A stretch of DNA of 46,632 nt from Streptomyces sp. CoH27 (GTDB lineage: Bacteria > Actinomycetota > Actinomycetes > Streptomycetales > Streptomycetaceae), in the NCBI RefSeq assembly GCF_020181035.1, contig NZ_JAIQYY010000011.1, positions 254,658 to 301,289 of the forward strand, written 5' to 3'. Below the pieces are notes generated by a model. The model searched no databases and had not been told where the DNA came from. It worked only from the letters and a program-made list of their open reading frames with translations. The position numbers were made by a program, and so were the translations under genes. Of the stretch, positions 26,052-36,411 are shown one piece after another (the first letter of the stretch is position 1; each line of letters begins with the position of its first letter).

Positions 26052-26873
26052 ATGAGTTCCGTCCTGCACCCGCCGAGTTCGGGGCAAGATCCATTGCTGG
26101 CGGCCCAATTCCGGCCCATCTCCTCCCACCTGGCGATCACCCCGCCGGTGAGCGTGGTGATTCCCGCGATGAATGAGGCGGAGAATCTCCCCTACGTCTT
26201 CAAGACGCTTCCGGACTGGATACACGAAGTCGTTCTTGTGGACGGCAATTCCACGGACGACACCGTCGACGTCGCCCGCTCGCTGTGGCCGCAGGTCAGA
26301 GTCGTCGAGCAGCGTGGCAAGGGCAAGGGGGACGCCCTGACCACCGGGTTCGAGGCGTGCACCGGCGACATCATCGTGATGGTCGACGCGGACGGCTCGG
26401 CCGACGGCGGCGAGATCGTGAGTTACGTCTCCGCGCTCGTCTCCGGCGCCGACTTCGCCAAGGGCTCCCGCTTCGCCAACGGCGGCGGCACCGACGACAT
26501 GACCTTCATCCGCAAGCTCGGCAACTGGGCGCTGTGCACGGTCGTCAACCGCAAGTTCGGCGCCCGGTACACCGACCTGTGCTACGGCTACAACGCCTTC
26601 TGGCGGCACTGCCTCGACAAGATCGAGCTCGACTGCACCGGCTTCGAGGTCGAGACGCTGATGAACATCAGAGTGGTCAAGGCGGGGCTCAAGGTGCAGG
26701 AGATCCCGAGCCACGAGTACCTCCGCATCCACGGCACCAGCAATCTGCGCGCCGTACGCGACGGGCTCCGGGTGCTCAAGGTCATCCTCAAGGAGCGCTC
26801 CAACCGGCGTGAGCTGCGCCGTCAGGAACACCACTCGCCGATGCTCGACGCGGTCCGGGGAGAGGTGTCTTGA
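26052..26873 (+). CDS. Family 2 glycosyltransferase (DPM1-like)
   Basis: 273 residues. The GT2 fold is clear: VSVVIPAMNEAENLPYV, DGNSTDDT, GKGDALTTGFEA and the metal-binding DxD region VMVDADGSADGGE. The C-terminus (HEYLRIHGTSNLRAVRDGLRVLKVIL) resembles dolichyl-phosphate-mannose-synthase-like enzymes that put sugar on a lipid carrier. It is soluble or peripheral, with no clear helices. GAGAGGG precedes the ATG. It is the first gene of a five-gene exopolysaccharide locus and overlaps the next by 4 bp (TTGA). Confidence 0.9.
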   Translation: MSSVLHPPSSGQDPLLAAQFRPISSHLAITPPVSVVIPAMNEAENLPYVFKTLPDWIHEVVLVDGNSTDDTVDVARSLWPQVRVVEQRGKGKGDALTTGFEACTGDIIVMVDADGSADGGEIVSYVSALVSGADFAKGSRFANGGGTDDMTFIRKLGNWALCTVVNRKFGARYTDLCYGYNAFWRHCLDKIELDCTGFEVETLMNIRVVKAGLKVQEIPSHEYLRIHGTSNLRAVRDGLRVLKVILKERSNRRELRRQEHHSPMLDAVRGEVS

Positions 26874-27859
26874 GAGATCCCGGCATCTCCGTCGTGATCT
26901 GCGTGTACACCGAGGACCGCTGGGAGGACATCCTCGCGGCGGTCTCCTCGGTGGCCGCGCAGTCGTACCCCGCGCTGGAGACGCTCCTGGTCGTGGACCA
27001 CAACCCGGCCCTGAGGGACCGGCTGGCCCGCGAGTACAAGGAGACCGAGGGCGTCCGGGTGCTGCCCAACGCGGGCCCGCGCGGCCTGTCCGCCGGCCGC
27101 AACACCGGCATCGCCGCATCCCACGGCGAGGTGATCGCCTTCCTGGACGACGACGCCGTGGCCGAACGCGACTGGCTGCGCCACTTCGCCGAGGGCTACG
27201 CCGACCCGCGCGTCATGGCGGTCGGCGGCCGTACGGTGCCGATCTGGGCCTCGGGCCGGCGGCCGGCCTGGTTCCCGGAGGAGTTCGACTGGGTGGTGGG
27301 CTGCACCTACAAGGGGCTGCCGCCCGGCCGGGTCCGGGTCCGCAACGTCCTGGGCGGAAACGCTTCCTTCCGGCGCACGGCGTTCGACGCGGCGGGCGGC
27401 TTCGCCACCGGCATCGGCCGCGACGGCGACCGCCGCCCGCTCGGCTGCGAGGAGACGGAGCTGTGCATCCGCCTCACCCGCGCCCGGCCCGACGCCGTCC
27501 TGCTCATCGACGACCGAGCGGTGATCCACCACCGGGTGCCCGCACCCCGCGAGCACTTCGCCTACTTCCGCACCCGCGCCTACGCCGAGGGCCTGTCCAA
27601 GGCGCTGGTGGCGAAGAGCGTCGGCGCGGGCAAGGGGCTGGAGTCCGAACGCCGGTACACCACACGGGTGTTGCCCGCCGGGGTCGCTCGTGGCCTGCGG
27701 GACGCCCTGCTGGCCCGGCCGGGCGGCGCGGGGCGCGCGGGCGCGATCGTCGCCGGGGTGCTGAGCGCCGCCGGCGGCTATGCGGTGGGCAACATGAGGG
27801 CGCGGCGGAACGGTACGACGTTTGCGGCGGCCCCGATCGCAGGGGGTACCCATGAGTGA
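26870..27859 (+). CDS. Family 2 glycosyltransferase
   Basis: 329 residues. ISVVICVYTEDRWEDI, the nucleotide-binding VVDHNPALRD, AGRNTGIAASHGEVIAFLDDDA (metal-binding DDD) and a later GGNASFRR and CEETELCIRL (catalytic-base region ED/EE) are standard for GT2 enzymes that add sugars to polysaccharide repeat units. The start is TTG at 26870, supported by GGAGAGG upstream and by the 4-bp overlap with the previous stop. It overlaps the deacetylase gene by 8 bp. Confidence 0.88.
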   Translation: MRDPGISVVICVYTEDRWEDILAAVSSVAAQSYPALETLLVVDHNPALRDRLAREYKETEGVRVLPNAGPRGLSAGRNTGIAASHGEVIAFLDDDAVAERDWLRHFAEGYADPRVMAVGGRTVPIWASGRRPAWFPEEFDWVVGCTYKGLPPGRVRVRNVLGGNASFRRTAFDAAGGFATGIGRDGDRRPLGCEETELCIRLTRARPDAVLLIDDRAVIHHRVPAPREHFAYFRTRAYAEGLSKALVAKSVGAGKGLESERRYTTRVLPAGVARGLRDALLARPGGAGRAGAIVAGVLSAAGGYAVGNMRARRNGTTFAAAPIAGGTHE

Positions 27860-28661
27860 CACCCCCGTGCCCATTCTCATGTACCACTCCGTCGCCACCG
27901 CCCCCAACGACGCCACCCGCGCCCTGTCCGTCGCGCCGGAGGCGTTCGCCGAACAGATGGCGCTCATCGGCGACCTGGGCCTGACCCCGCTGACCACCGC
28001 CGACCTCGCGGTCCGCTGGCGCACCGGCCGCCCGCTGCCCACCCGGCCGGTGCTGATCACCTTCGACGACGGCTACGAGGGTGTGCACCGGCATGCGCTG
28101 CCCGTGCTCGCCAAGCACGCCTTCCCGGCCACGCTGTTCGTCTCCACCGGCTGGATCCGGGGCGCGTACGACACCGGAGGCGGCCTGGACGCCATGCTCG
28201 ACTGGCGGCAGGTGCGCGAACTGGCCGCCGCCGGCGTCGAGATCGGCGGCCACAGCCACACCCATCCGCAGCTCGACCAGCTCGGCGACGACGAGCTGCG
28301 CGCCGAGCTGGACCGCTGCACCGAGATCGTCTCCGGCGAACTCGGCGCCCGGCCGGTGTCGTTCGCCTACCCGTACGGCTACTCCAGCCGCCGGGTCCGC
28401 CAAGCGGTGCGCACGAGCGGCTACGCCCAGGCACTCGCCGTCGGCAACGCCCTCGCCCGCCGCCGCCAGGGGCCGTACGCGCTCGAACGGGTCACGGTCC
28501 GGCGGGCCACGGGCGTCGAGGAGTTCGAGCGACTGCTCCAAGGCCGGGCCGTCGCCCGCACCTTCGCCAGGGACCGCGCCCTCACCAAGGGCTACGCCCT
28601 CGTCCGCAGAGCCCGACAGCTCCGCCAGGTCCGCCGGAAGGCCATCCGCTCCCGTGTCTGA
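27852..28661 (+). CDS. Polysaccharide deacetylase (CE4, NodB-type)
   Basis: 269 residues. The NodB motifs are present: TFDDGYEG (catalytic Asp plus first metal Asp) and HSHTHPQL (the two metal-binding histidines). MYHSV near the start is also typical. No signal peptide is visible, so the enzyme would be cytoplasmic unless exported by another route. It may deacetylate amino sugars of a lipid-linked precursor or have been recruited for another acyl group. It overlaps the preceding gene by 8 bp and the next by 8 bp. Confidence 0.9.
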   Translation: MSDTPVPILMYHSVATAPNDATRALSVAPEAFAEQMALIGDLGLTPLTTADLAVRWRTGRPLPTRPVLITFDDGYEGVHRHALPVLAKHAFPATLFVSTGWIRGAYDTGGGLDAMLDWRQVRELAAAGVEIGGHSHTHPQLDQLGDDELRAELDRCTEIVSGELGARPVSFAYPYGYSSRRVRQAVRTSGYAQALAVGNALARRRQGPYALERVTVRRATGVEEFERLLQGRAVARTFARDRALTKGYALVRRARQLRQVRRKAIRSRV

Positions 28662-31600
28662 CACGACCACCACCACCGAGGCAACGACGACCGACACCGC
28701 GGCGCCCGGCAGGTCCGGGCGCCGCCTGAAGCTGCCCGGGACGGGCCGCTCCCGGGCCGGCGGCAGCCCGCTGTTCCGCAACGCCTACGCGCTGATGCTC
28801 AACACCGGCATCAGCGCCGTCCTCGGGCTCGGCTTCTGGCTGGCCGCGGCACGCTACTACTCCGAGTCGGCGGTCGGGCAGGGCTCGGCCGCCATCGCCG
28901 CGATGAAGTTCCTCGCCGGGCTCACCGCGGTCACCCTGACCGGCGCGCTGGCCCGCTTCATCCCGGTCGCCGGGAAGCACACCGGCAAGCTCATCTTCCG
29001 TACCTACGCGGGCAGTTCGCTGGTGGTGGCGGTCGCGGCGGGCGTCTTCCTGCTCACCCTGGACGCCTGGGGGCCGTCGTACCGCTTCCTGCACGGCACC
29101 CTCAACGGGCTCGGCTTCATCGCCGCCGTCATGGCCTGGAACCTGCTCACCCTCCAGGACGGTGTGCTGACCGGGCTGCGCAGCGCGACCTGGGTGCCGG
29201 TGGGCAACACCGTGTTCTCCGCCGTGAAGCTGGCTCTGCTCGCCGCGTTCGCCGTCGCCATCCCCACCACCGGTGTCTTCGTGTCCTGGGTGGCCGCGAT
29301 CGCCACCTCGGTGGTGCCGCTGGGCTGGCTGGTGTTCCGGCGACTGGTCCCCCGGCACGTCGAGGCCACCGAGGGCCGCGCGGAGCCGCCGACGCTGAGA
29401 CAGGTCGGCAGGTTCCTGGCCGGGGACTACACCGGATCGCTGTTCTCCCTCGCGGTGATCTACCTCGTGCCGGTGATCGTCGCCTCCCAGGTCAGCTCCG
29501 CGCAGAACGCGTACTTCTACATCGCCACCACCATCGGCGGCACGACCGACCTGCTCGCCATCAACATGGGTGCCTCCCTCACCGTCGAGGGCTCGCACGA
29601 CCCGGACCGCCTCGCCGCCCACACCCGGGCCGCGCTGAGGCGGATGGCCCGGATCATGCTGCCGATCGCGGCCCTGCTGATCGTCGGCGCGCCCTGGATC
29701 CTCGGCGTGTTCGGTGCCGGTTACGCGGACGCGGCGACCCCGCTGCTGCGCTGGCTCGCCGTCGGCTCGGTGCTGCGGGTCGTGATCGAGACGTACTTCG
29801 CGGTACTGCGCGCGCGTAGCCGTACCGGCGGACTCGCCTTGTTCCAGGGCCTGCTGTGCGTGCTGGTACTGGGTTCGACCCTGCTGCTCCTACCCCGGAT
29901 GGGGCTGACCGGCGCGGGTGTCGCCGAGGCCGGCAGCCTCGCGGTGATCGCCGCGATCGCCGCGCCGCGGCTGTGGCGGACGATCCGGACCGCCCCTGCC
30001 GCCGTGGCCGACGCGGCGGCACCCGACGGGGATCTCGCCGACCTGGGCCCGGCCCTGAGCCCTACGCCGCGCCGGCCCGGCCCGGCCTGGGCGCTGGACA
30101 ACGACACCCTGGCCCTCGGCATCCACGTCGACTTCGACCATGTGGAGCGCCGCCCGGACGTCCGCCCGGGGCCCGGTACCCCGCCCGCCGGAACGCCGCT
30201 GCCCGCACTGGGACTCCCGGTGGAAGAACGCGAACCGAGTAGCGAGGCCTCGCTGGGCCCGGCCGAGGCCGCGCTGCTGCGGGATGCAGAGGCGGCAGAG
30301 GTCGACGCGCCGTTCACGACGGGGGAACTGGACGCATCCCTCGCCGGGACAGACGTACCGGACGAAGCCGTGCCCGAGGACCTTCCACCTCAAGTGCCCG
30401 ACCCTCAAAGGCTGTTGCCGACCCGCTCCGGAGTCGTCCTCGGCTGCCTGCTGATCGCCGCGCTGCTGCTGTACTGGGTGCCCGCGCTGCGCCTCGGCGA
30501 GGCCGATCTGGACCGGATGGGCGGGCTCGGGCTGATCTCGGTGCTCCCGCTGCCGACACTGGCCGGGGCCGGGCTGCTGATCACGGTCTTCGCCGCGCTG
30601 CTGTGGCTGCGCCGCGAGCACCGGGCACTGCTGCTGCTCACCCTGCTCGCCACGGTCGTCTCGCTGCACGCGCTGCCGGCCGTGATCGAGACCGAACCAC
30701 GCTTCCCGACGGCCTGGCAGCACCTGGGCTTCCTCGACTACATCGACCGCACCGGCTCCGCCGTACCGGACCTGGACGCCCGCTGGAGCTGGCCGGGGTT
30801 CTTCGCGGTGGCCGCGTTCGTCGGCCGGGCCTGCGGGATCACCGACTTCACCGAGGTCATCCGCTGGTGGCCGACGGCCATCCAACTCGCCTACCTGGCA
30901 CCGATGTTCCTGCTGACCCGCTCGCTGCGGGCGGGCTGGCGGGCGAAGTGGACCGGCGTCTGGCTGTTCGTGCTGTGCGGCTGGGTCGGCCAGGACTACT
31001 TCTCCCCGCAGGGCTTCACCTATCTGCTGTATCTGATGTTCGTGGCGATCCTGCTGGTCTGGTTCCGCCCGCCGCACGTGATCTGGTCGAAGTTCCGTCC
31101 CGGCGAGGCCGAGGTGGAACCGGCCGACCGCCGCCAACGAGCGGTCCTGCTCCTGGTGTTGATCGGCCTGTACGCGGCGAGCGTGCCCGCCCACCAGCTC
31201 ACCCCGTTCATCATGCTCGGCGTGCTCACGGCCCTGGTCCTGCTCGGCCGGTCCGAACTGCGCGGCCTGCCCCTGCTGTTCGCGGTCCTGGTCGCCGTAT
31301 GGGTCGGCTTCATGGCCGAGCCGTACTGGTCCGGGCACTTCAACGACCTGTTCGGCGGGGTCGGCGGGGTCGGCAGCAATGTCTCGACCTCCGTCTCCGG
31401 CCGTATCCAGGGCGGCAGTTCGACCCACAAGCTGGTGCTGTACGTCCGGGTGCTGCTGGCCGGCTCGGTGCTGGCGCTCGCCTGCTGGGGCTGGTGGCGC
31501 CGCCGCTTCCACCGCTACCGCGAACGCTCGCTGCTGGTACTGACCTTCGTGCCGTTCTTCGGCTTCGGCATGCAGTCGTACGGCGGTGAGATGGCGCTGC

Positions 31601-32427
31601 GCGTCTTCATGTTCGCGGTGCCGGGCGCGGCCCTGCTCGGCGCGCTCGCCCTCTTCCCGCGCGCCGGCGCCACCACGAAGGAACGCGAGAAGGACCGGCT
31701 GAGCCTCGCCCCGCTGGCCGCGCTGCTCGCCGGGCTGCTGCTGATGGGCGGCTTCCTGGTGGCCCGCTGGGGCAACGAGTCGTTCGAGCGGACCCGGCCC
31801 GGCGAGGTCGCGGCCATGAACTGGGTGTACGCCCACGACAAGCCGACGGTACGGCTGCTGTGGCCGACCCAGGACACGGTGAACGACGTGACCCCGGCGA
31901 TGCCGTGGGGTGCGCGGGACATGGAGCGGGTGAACTACGTGCCCACCCTGGCCCCGACGGATCCGGTGCTGGTGTCGGGCCTGGTCAAGGCGTTGAAGGA
32001 CGCCGGCCCGAACTCGTATCTGATGATCAGCCGCAGTCAGGTCACCTACCTTGAGATGGACGCGGGCTACCCCACGACCTGGGAGCACCGGCTGATCGAG
32101 AACCTGGACGACCGGCAGGACCTGACGAAGGCCTACGTCAACGACGACGTCACCGTCTACGCCCTGCGGGAGCGGCCGGCGGGGGCGGTGCCGAAGCCGA
32201 ACCCGGGGCCGATCGGTCCGCTGGTGACCTGGACCCCGTGGTCGGTGGTCGGTGCGCTGGCCGCCGTCGTGCTGATCCTGCTGCTGGCCGCGCGGGAGGT
32301 GGTCCGGGTCGCGATCCGGCCCGGCGTACGCCAGCTGCGGCTGCTCCAGGGATCGTTCTGGTTCGCGCTGCCGCTGCTGGCGGTGGTGCTGGCCTCGCTG
32401 GCGCAGCGGTTCATGACGATGAAATGA
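28654..32427 (+). CDS. Fused polysaccharide flippase and polymerase/GT-C-like membrane protein
   Basis: 1257 residues, far longer than a flippase. After a Thr-rich N-terminus, residues about 45-450 form a Wzx/MATE-like flippase of about 12 helices (NAYALMLNTGISAVLGLGFWLAAARYYS start; FLAGDYTGSLFSLAVIYLVPVIVASQV middle). Residues about 450-590 are an acidic Pro-rich linker. Residues about 590-1045 are a second multi-helix domain (EVIRWWPTAIQLAYLAPMFLLTRSL, GWVGQDYFSPQGFTYLLYLMF) resembling GT-C enzymes or Wzy-like polymerases. A soluble segment (about 1045-1185) and two last helices follow. GTG start at 28654, with GTGTCTGA overlapping the deacetylase stop. A longer in-frame reading into the deacetylase gene is rejected. 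The product likely flips and polymerises or extends an exopolysaccharide. Confidence 0.85.
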   Translation: MSDTTTTTEATTTDTAAPGRSGRRLKLPGTGRSRAGGSPLFRNAYALMLNTGISAVLGLGFWLAAARYYSESAVGQGSAAIAAMKFLAGLTAVTLTGALARFIPVAGKHTGKLIFRTYAGSSLVVAVAAGVFLLTLDAWGPSYRFLHGTLNGLGFIAAVMAWNLLTLQDGVLTGLRSATWVPVGNTVFSAVKLALLAAFAVAIPTTGVFVSWVAAIATSVVPLGWLVFRRLVPRHVEATEGRAEPPTLRQVGRFLAGDYTGSLFSLAVIYLVPVIVASQVSSAQNAYFYIATTIGGTTDLLAINMGASLTVEGSHDPDRLAAHTRAALRRMARIMLPIAALLIVGAPWILGVFGAGYADAATPLLRWLAVGSVLRVVIETYFAVLRARSRTGGLALFQGLLCVLVLGSTLLLLPRMGLTGAGVAEAGSLAVIAAIAAPRLWRTIRTAPAAVADAAAPDGDLADLGPALSPTPRRPGPAWALDNDTLALGIHVDFDHVERRPDVRPGPGTPPAGTPLPALGLPVEEREPSSEASLGPAEAALLRDAEAAEVDAPFTTGELDASLAGTDVPDEAVPEDLPPQVPDPQRLLPTRSGVVLGCLLIAALLLYWVPALRLGEADLDRMGGLGLISVLPLPTLAGAGLLITVFAALLWLRREHRALLLLTLLATVVSLHALPAVIETEPRFPTAWQHLGFLDYIDRTGSAVPDLDARWSWPGFFAVAAFVGRACGITDFTEVIRWWPTAIQLAYLAPMFLLTRSLRAGWRAKWTGVWLFVLCGWVGQDYFSPQGFTYLLYLMFVAILLVWFRPPHVIWSKFRPGEAEVEPADRRQRAVLLLVLIGLYAASVPAHQLTPFIMLGVLTALVLLGRSELRGLPLLFAVLVAVWVGFMAEPYWSGHFNDLFGGVGGVGSNVSTSVSGRIQGGSSTHKLVLYVRVLLAGSVLALACWGWWRRRFHRYRERSLLVLTFVPFFGFGMQSYGGEMALRVFMFAVPGAALLGALALFPRAGATTKEREKDRLSLAPLAALLAGLLLMGGFLVARWGNESFERTRPGEVAAMNWVYAHDKPTVRLLWPTQDTVNDVTPAMPWGARDMERVNYVPTLAPTDPVLVSGLVKALKDAGPNSYLMISRSQVTYLEMDAGYPTTWEHRLIENLDDRQDLTKAYVNDDVTVYALRERPAGAVPKPNPGPIGPLVTWTPWSVVGALAAVVLILLLAAREVVRVAIRPGVRQLRLLQGSFWFALPLLAVVLASLAQRFMTMK

Positions 32428-32448
32428 GCGGTGGCGGGGTGGGGTGGT

Positions 32449-33879
32449 TCAGCGGTCGAGCCACTTCACCTCGTACGGCCCCAAGTCGAACCGTCTGCCG
32501 CCGACCTGTGCGCTGATGGTCCGGTTCTGCGTGTTGACCACGAGGACGGTTCTGCTGCTCGCCAGCACCCGGACGTTCGGCACGTCATCGGGCGCGACCT
32601 GGACCGTCTCGTACGCCGTTCCCGGCGGGAACGCCTTCGCGAACCGGGACACCAGGTCGTACATGGGCAATTCCCGGCCGCCGTCGGCGCCGGCGGTCGG
32701 TGTCCACAGACAGCCGGCGCAGCCGCTGCCCGACTTCTCCTCCGGGTTCCAGTAGAAGCCGGAGTCGGCGCCGCCCTTCACCAGGGCGATCATCCCGGTG
32801 GCCTGCACGGCGACGCGGTGCGGTTCGGTCCAGCCCGTGCGGTTGTCATTGCCGTCGCCGGGCTCGACGTAGTACTCCGCCCACCACAGCGGCAGGTCAT
32901 GGGTCTGCCGCCGGATCCACTGGCCGACGGCGGTGAGCTTGTCGGTGGCGGCGAACTCGTTCGGCAGCAGGTCGTCGTCGCGGGTGTAGCTGGAGCCGTC
33001 GACCACGGCGAAGTCGGCGCCGGTCCTGTGCGCGTTCCAGTAGGCGAAGGCGTCCAGCACCCGCTGGTCCATGGCACCCCAGGGGCCCTTCACGGTGCCC
33101 GAGGCGTTCTGGTCACGCGCGTCGACACTGTCCATGACCAGGTACGGCCCGCCGACCATGATGTCCCGGTCGACCTTCTTCAGCGCCGCGTACACCAGGT
33201 TGTACAGCCGGGTGTAACCCTCGTAGTCCCAGCGGGACTTGGCGTCGCTCCAGAAGCCCTTGAACTCGTTCCAGACGATGAAGTGCTTCACGTCCGGGTA
33301 GCGCCGGGCGACGGTCGCGGCGAGGTCGGCGAAGTCCTGGTAGTGGTCGGGGGTGGGGGCGGTCTCCAGGGCGGCCTGGCTCCAGTTCGTGTGGTCCACC
33401 CCGGCCCGGCCGCCCTTCATCCAGTCCGGGGCGCAGCACAGGGTGATCACCGGGGTGCCGCCGGAGGCGCGCACGAAGTCGATACGGCGGTCCAGGGCGG
33501 CGAAGTCGTAGTGCCCCTGGACCGGTTCGGGATTGTCCGCACCCCAGCCCATGATGTGCTGGTTCTGCGCCATGCCGCGGTCCTGCGCGAGCAGCCGCTC
33601 CAGGCGCGTGGTGGCCGCGGTGTCGCCCTCGTCCGCGCTGTACTGGGTGTGTGTGAAGCCCCAGCCGACGTACGGCTCCGGTGTGGCACTCGGGTCGGCG
33701 GGGGTGCCGTGCACCTTGGCGCCGTCGGGGGTGGTGCCGGTGGTGCGGGGACCGCCGGACAGCGCGCCGAACAGGGTCACCACCAGGGCGAGCGCGACCG
33801 CGCCGACGCCGAGCAGGGCGGTGAGCCGCCACCGCCGAGTATCCGAATCCCACCCATGACGTCCCATCAAGGACAACAT
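32449..33879 (-). CDS. Membrane-anchored GH39-type glycoside hydrolase, PslG-like
   Basis: 476 residues from ATG 33879 (472 from ATG 33867; neither has a clear ribosome binding site). There is one N-terminal signal-anchor helix, then a clan GH-A barrel with the acid/base Glu205 in FIVWNEFKG and the nucleophile Glu335 in LPLWWAEYYV. The early MGWGADNPEPVQGHYDFAALDRRIDFVRASGG resembles the Pseudomonas biofilm hydrolase PslG (GH39). It would act outside the membrane on the polysaccharide made by the operon it faces. Its stop is 22 bp from the stop of the flippase-fusion gene. Confidence 0.8.
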   Translation of the reverse strand: MLSLMGRHGWDSDTRRWRLTALLGVGAVALALVVTLFGALSGGPRTTGTTPDGAKVHGTPADPSATPEPYVGWGFTHTQYSADEGDTAATTRLERLLAQDRGMAQNQHIMGWGADNPEPVQGHYDFAALDRRIDFVRASGGTPVITLCCAPDWMKGGRAGVDHTNWSQAALETAPTPDHYQDFADLAATVARRYPDVKHFIVWNEFKGFWSDAKSRWDYEGYTRLYNLVYAALKKVDRDIMVGGPYLVMDSVDARDQNASGTVKGPWGAMDQRVLDAFAYWNAHRTGADFAVVDGSSYTRDDDLLPNEFAATDKLTAVGQWIRRQTHDLPLWWAEYYVEPGDGNDNRTGWTEPHRVAVQATGMIALVKGGADSGFYWNPEEKSGSGCAGCLWTPTAGADGGRELPMYDLVSRFAKAFPPGTAYETVQVAPDDVPNVRVLASSRTVLVVNTQNRTISAQVGGRRFDLGPYEVKWLDR

Positions 33880-33976
33880 TAAGGGTGGAGGGACGGGGTC
33901 CGGCAGGCTTTGGGAAGACCGGGAACAAACGGAGAATTGCCGTGCGCGGAGCGCATCCGTGGCGGATCATGGCGGC

Positions 33977-35071
<1,095 letters not shown>

Positions 35072-35086
35072 TGCTTTGATGGTGCT

Positions 35087-35857
35087 GTGACCTTGTTCGT
35101 CGGTACCTCCGGCTGGCAGTACAAGGACTGGCGGGACCTCGTCTATCCGCCCGGGGTCCCGGCCCGGCTGTGGCTGGAGGAGTACACCCGCCTGTTCGCG
35201 ACGGTGGAGATCAACAACGCGTTCTACCGGCTGCCCTCCCGCGAGAACTTCGCGGCCTGGCGCGACCGGGTCCCGGACGACTTCGTGGTCGCGGTCAAGG
35301 CGAGCCGCTATCTGACCCACATCAAGCGTCTGAAGGAGCCCGAGGAGCCCGTCCACCGCCTGATGAGCCACGCGGCGGGCCTCGGCGACCGCCTGGGCCC
35401 GGTCCTCCTCCAGCTCCCGCCGACCCTGCGCGTCGACGCCGCCCTCCTGGACGCCTGCCTGGCCTGCTTCCCGTCCGGTACGAGGGTCGCCGTGGAACCC
35501 CGCCACGACTCCTGGTGGACACCTCAGGTGCGGGAGGTGCTGTCGGCGAGGGGCGCGGCCCTGTGCTGGGCGGACGTACAGGCCCGCCCGGTGATCCCGC
35601 TGTGGCGCACCGCCGACTGGGGCTACGTCCGCTTCCACGAGGGCCGCGCCACCCCCTGGCCCCGCTACGGCCGCCGCTCCCTGGAGACCTGGGTGGACCG
35701 CATCGCGACGACCTGGCGCAAGGGGGAGGACGCGTACGCGTACTTCAACAACGACCCGGGCGGGGCGGCGGTGCGGGACGCGGTGGTGTTCGGGAGGGCG
35801 GCGGAGCGGGCGGGCCTGGCGGTGACGCGGTTCCCGGAGCTCGCGAAACGTTCTTGA
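35087..35857 (+). CDS. DUF72 (YecE-like) protein
   Basis: 256 residues. DUF72 is a TIM-barrel-like family of unknown biochemical role. Characteristic stretches are FVGTSGWQYKDWRDLVYPPGVP, FATVEINNAFYRLPSRENFAAWRDRVPDDFVVAVKASRYLTH, LGPVLLQLPPTLRVD, VAVEPRHDSWW and AYAYFNNDPGG. It starts at GTG 35087, 15 bp after the DUF5925 gene, and is probably co-transcribed with it. Confidence 0.92.
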   Translation: MTLFVGTSGWQYKDWRDLVYPPGVPARLWLEEYTRLFATVEINNAFYRLPSRENFAAWRDRVPDDFVVAVKASRYLTHIKRLKEPEEPVHRLMSHAAGLGDRLGPVLLQLPPTLRVDAALLDACLACFPSGTRVAVEPRHDSWWTPQVREVLSARGAALCWADVQARPVIPLWRTADWGYVRFHEGRATPWPRYGRRSLETWVDRIATTWRKGEDAYAYFNNDPGGAAVRDAVVFGRAAERAGLAVTRFPELAKRS

Positions 35858-35885
35858 CCAGGTCCGCGCCGCCGACTCCGGCCCG

Positions 35886-35915
35886 CCGCGCCGGCGCTCG
35901 GCCACGACGGCGCGG
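35886..35915. terminator. Hairpin between DUF72 and GntR genes
   Basis: CCGCGCC (35886-35892) pairs perfectly with GGCGCGG (35909-35915) in the space between two convergent genes. Further G/C pairs extend around it. There is no T-run. Confidence 0.4.
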
Positions 35916-35958
35916 TCCGGCGGTGCCGAACCCTCCGCGGCGAAAACGCGACGACCTC

Positions 35959-36327
35959 CTACTCCCCGTAAGCCGCCCGCAGGGCATCCCGCACGGCAGC
36001 CAGCGCCTCCCCCTCCCCCAGCCCCAGCCGCCGCACCCGCTCGACGTACGCCTGTGCGGCCGAGGAAGCCTCACGTACCGCGGCCGAGCCGGCGGCGGCC
36101 ACGAACGTGCCGTTGCGCCCCCGCGTCTCGATCACCCCGTCGGTCTCCAGCGCCCGGTAGGCCTTGGCCACGGTGTTCACGGCGAGCCCCAGGGACTCGG
36201 CCAGCCCCCGCACGGTCGGCAGCCGGTACCCCACGGGCAGCACCCCGGACCGCGCCTGCTCGGAGATCTGCGCCCGCACCTGCTCGTACGGGGGCGCACT
36301 GTCATCGATACGGATCTTCAGGCTCAC
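35959..36327 (-). CDS. GntR-family regulator, YtrA-type
   Basis: 122 residues, the short form of GntR. The winged helix spans 10-75 (PPYEQVRAQISEQARSGVLPVGYRLPTVRGLAESLGLAVNTVAKAYRALETDGVIETRGRNGTFV). The short C-terminal helical tail of about 40 residues fits the YtrA subfamily, whose members usually control neighbouring ABC transporters. No transporter is adjacent here; the divergent neighbour is a GNAT acetyltransferase. Start: GTG 36327 (VSLKIRIDDSAPPYEQ). Much longer readings of this frame are shadows of the acetyltransferase gene. Confidence 0.9.
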   Translation of the reverse strand: MSLKIRIDDSAPPYEQVRAQISEQARSGVLPVGYRLPTVRGLAESLGLAVNTVAKAYRALETDGVIETRGRNGTFVAAAGSAAVREASSAAQAYVERVRRLGLGEGEALAAVRDALRAAYGE

Positions 36328-36411
36328 GGCCCGATTGTCCCGCACCCGCCGGACGACGCCCGCGGAAAAATGACGGGCATCCCGGTGCGTCTGCCCGTAC
36401 GGTCCCCTGTC

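Noticed and set aside
28081..28653. Upstream in-frame extension of the flippase fusion
   Set aside because: It overlaps the deacetylase gene, which has intact CE4 motifs; the extension is Ser/Pro/Arg-rich shadow sequence.
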